This document shows, piece after piece, positions 20,836 to 21,891 of a stretch of DNA of 21,891 bases. The stretch is from an uncultured Porphyromonadaceae bacterium (GTDB taxonomy: Bacteria; Bacteroidota; Bacteroidia; Bacteroidales; Muribaculaceae): the NCBI GenBank assembly GCA_947176355.1, contig CAMWQY010000005.1, positions 1-21,891 of the forward strand, read 5' to 3'. Each line of letters begins with the position of its first letter. The first letter of the stretch is position 1. The notes beneath the pieces were generated by a model. It worked only from the letters and a program-made list of their open reading frames with translations. It searched no databases and was not told the DNA's origin. Made by a program: the position numbers and the translations under genes.

Positions 20836-21489
20836 TTATTGTTTTACTTCAAGTAGAGCCTCGCAGATCGCCATCATGTCATCATCCGCGCTCTTTCCTA
20901 TCTTGAACGCGTGTGCCCCTGCCTCGGCAGCTGCCTTGCAGTTCTTGTCGGAATCATCAAGCATCAACGTCTCTGATGGATTGAGTCCGTAACGGCGCAT
21001 CAGATTCTTGAATATATTGACATCCGGCTTGCATGTCAGTTCCTGAAACGACACAACTATGCCATCAAAATAATCATTTACTGATCCTCCTTCCTGACGG
21101 AAAGCTCGGTCGATCCATGTATGATACATCACTGGATTTGTATTGCTGAGCATAAAGATACGATAGCCTGCCATCCGCATCCTGCGCAACATCTCAAGCC
21201 TTTTTGCAGGAAGCTCCACAAGAAATTGATTGAAGGCTTCCGTTATCTGCGCATCTGTCACTCCCGGATTCATTTGGGAGCGCATAATGTCGAAAAATTC
21301 ACCGGCAGGACGTTCTCCGGTCTCAAGTCCGAAGAATGGCTCTTTCTGTCCATATAATCCAAGCATCGAGTCTGCATTCTTAAGTCCAAGACCCTCGAGA
21401 GCCCTGACAGCCCTGTCTCTGTCAAGATCTATCACAACGCCCCCAAGATCAAATATCACATTTTGTATTTTATATATCCAATCAATCAT
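20836..21489 (-). CDS. HAD-superfamily phosphatase (subfamily IA, YihX-like)
   Basis: This 217-aa HAD hydrolase has all four motifs: FDLGGVVID (13-21, nucleophile D14), LSNT (114-117), Lys154 in CKPD, and LDDSDKN (177-183). As in YihX-type members, motif I reads DLGGV, with Gly at the usual second Asp. A helical cap lies at about 25-95. It should dephosphorylate a small phosphorylated metabolite; the substrate cannot be told from sequence. It is the first gene of a two-gene minus-strand unit with ribF. HAD phosphatases supply the dephosphorylation step in riboflavin synthesis in several bacteria, so a flavin-related substrate is possible, but proximity is the only evidence. Unlike abiF, no promoter of the TTTG/TAnnTTTG type stands out upstream. 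Confidence 0.88.
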   Translation of the reverse strand: MIDWIYKIQNVIFDLGGVVIDLDRDRAVRALEGLGLKNADSMLGLYGQKEPFFGLETGERPAGEFFDIMRSQMNPGVTDAQITEAFNQFLVELPAKRLEMLRRMRMAGYRIFMLSNTNPVMYHTWIDRAFRQEGGSVNDYFDGIVVSFQELTCKPDVNIFKNLMRRYGLNPSETLMLDDSDKNCKAAAEAGAHAFKIGKSADDDMMAICEALLEVKQ

Positions 21490-21502
21490 AATCTTTCAAG
21501 TT

Positions 21503-21612
21503 AATTCATAATTCATAATGCAAAATGCATAATTTTCATTCAATACATGATTCTTAATAATTCTTAGTGCATAGTCAATTATGCATTATGAATTGTGCAT
21601 TATGCATTAATA
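21503..21612. repeat. AT-rich repeat cluster with inverted symmetry upstream of the HAD gene
   Basis: The words ATTCATAAT, ATGCATAATT, ATTATGCATTATG and GTGCATTATGCATTA are packed between the HAD start codon and the hairpin at 21618-21654. The left half (21503-21533) is roughly complementary to the right half (21575-21612), so a long imperfect hairpin could form. No gene is seen here. Confidence 0.6.
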
Positions 21613-21617
21613 AAAGA

Positions 21618-21654
21618 AATCGATGCAGACCCCCCATAAGGGAATGCATCGATT
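21618..21654 (-). terminator. Probable terminator of the minus-strand lipoprotein gene
   Basis: AATCGATGCA (21618-21627) pairs with TGCATCGATT (21645-21654), with an inner CCC/GGG pairing. Read on the minus strand, the stem is followed by TCTTTTATTA, a short broken T-run. It lies about 50 bases after the lipoprotein stop codon at 21707. Confidence 0.65.
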
Positions 21655-21706
21655 GTCTTTTCGACGTGTCTCATCTATTGAGATACGTACTCAGCTTCTC
21701 TGTTGA

Positions 21707-21891
21707 TTACTCAGCAACGGGAGCTTCTGCAACTTCAGCTGCAACTGCAACAACAGTGTCAACAGTTGAGTCATTAACTGCTACAGTGTCTTCTACAACT
21801 GCTACTTCTTCTACAACTGCAGTGTCTTCAGCGGCTGCCTGCTTGTTGCCGCAAGATACGAGTGCTACGCTGAATACAACAGCGAGAGCGA
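21707..21891 (-). CDS. Small Val/Ala/Glu-rich lipoprotein (5' partial)
   Basis: The gene runs off the right edge; 60 codons are visible before TAA at 21709-21707. The readable start is the end of a lipoprotein signal peptide, ALAVVFSVALVSC, with lipobox VSC so that this Cys should be lipidated. The mature chain is low-complexity and acidic (repeats like AVVEEVAVVEDTVAV) and ends in EAPVAE. Such short lipoproteins with disordered acidic tails are common in Bacteroidales and have no known function. It is not a shadow of another gene: the frame is open, has a lipobox and has a plausible terminator downstream. Confidence 0.72.
   Translation of the reverse strand, partial: ALAVVFSVALVSCGNKQAAAEDTAVVEEVAVVEDTVAVNDSTVDTVVAVAAEVAEAPVAE

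Overview
The window looks like chromosomal DNA of a gut-type Bacteroidota, order Bacteroidales, and possibly Muribaculaceae. Four lines of evidence support this. Several large secreted proteins end in type IX secretion (T9SS) sorting domains. The clearest promoters have the Bacteroidota form TTTG-N20-TAnnTTTG. Shine-Dalgarno sequences are absent in front of most genes. The block regulator-lptE-TPR-secG also resembles a gene order I associate with this order. The genus is an inference.

Layout. Bases 1-118 are the tail of a T9SS cargo gene, closed by a strong terminator. Bases 187-1905 form an accessory islet. It has short palindromic repeats on both sides, a diverged ~95-bp inverted repeat, and a single minus-strand gene for an AbiF/Abi_2 protein with a HEPN RNase motif. 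Directly in front of that gene is a compact leader RNA that can fold as an H-type pseudoknot ending in a U-tract at the start codon. It sits 3' of a near-consensus promoter. This is the layout of an RNA-antitoxin/protein-toxin locus and is the most interesting part of the window.

Bases 2104-2781 encode a membrane-anchored TPR protein. Bases 3114-11372 hold three consecutive secreted T9SS cargo proteins of 521, 925 and 1243 aa. The last is a mosaic of HAF-like repeats, Ig-like domains, a choice-of-anchor J-like domain and an Omp28/thioredoxin-like domain.

From 11393 comes a housekeeping and signalling run. A short RelA/SpoT homolog overlaps by 4 bp a PgpH-type 7TM-HD phosphodiesterase, predicted to degrade c-di-AMP, so ppGpp and c-di-AMP metabolism appear translationally coupled. 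A DUF4919 protein follows. Next are slyD (FKBP prolyl isomerase with a Cys-rich tail), a sigma-54 activator with no sensory domain, lptE, a TPR-like protein and secG. This run ends at a bidirectional terminator.

On the opposite strand a HAD phosphatase precedes ribF (FMN/FAD synthesis). The window ends inside a small Val/Ala/Glu-rich lipoprotein gene, also on the minus strand. Many intergenic gaps carry AT-rich tandem repeats of 7-10 bp.
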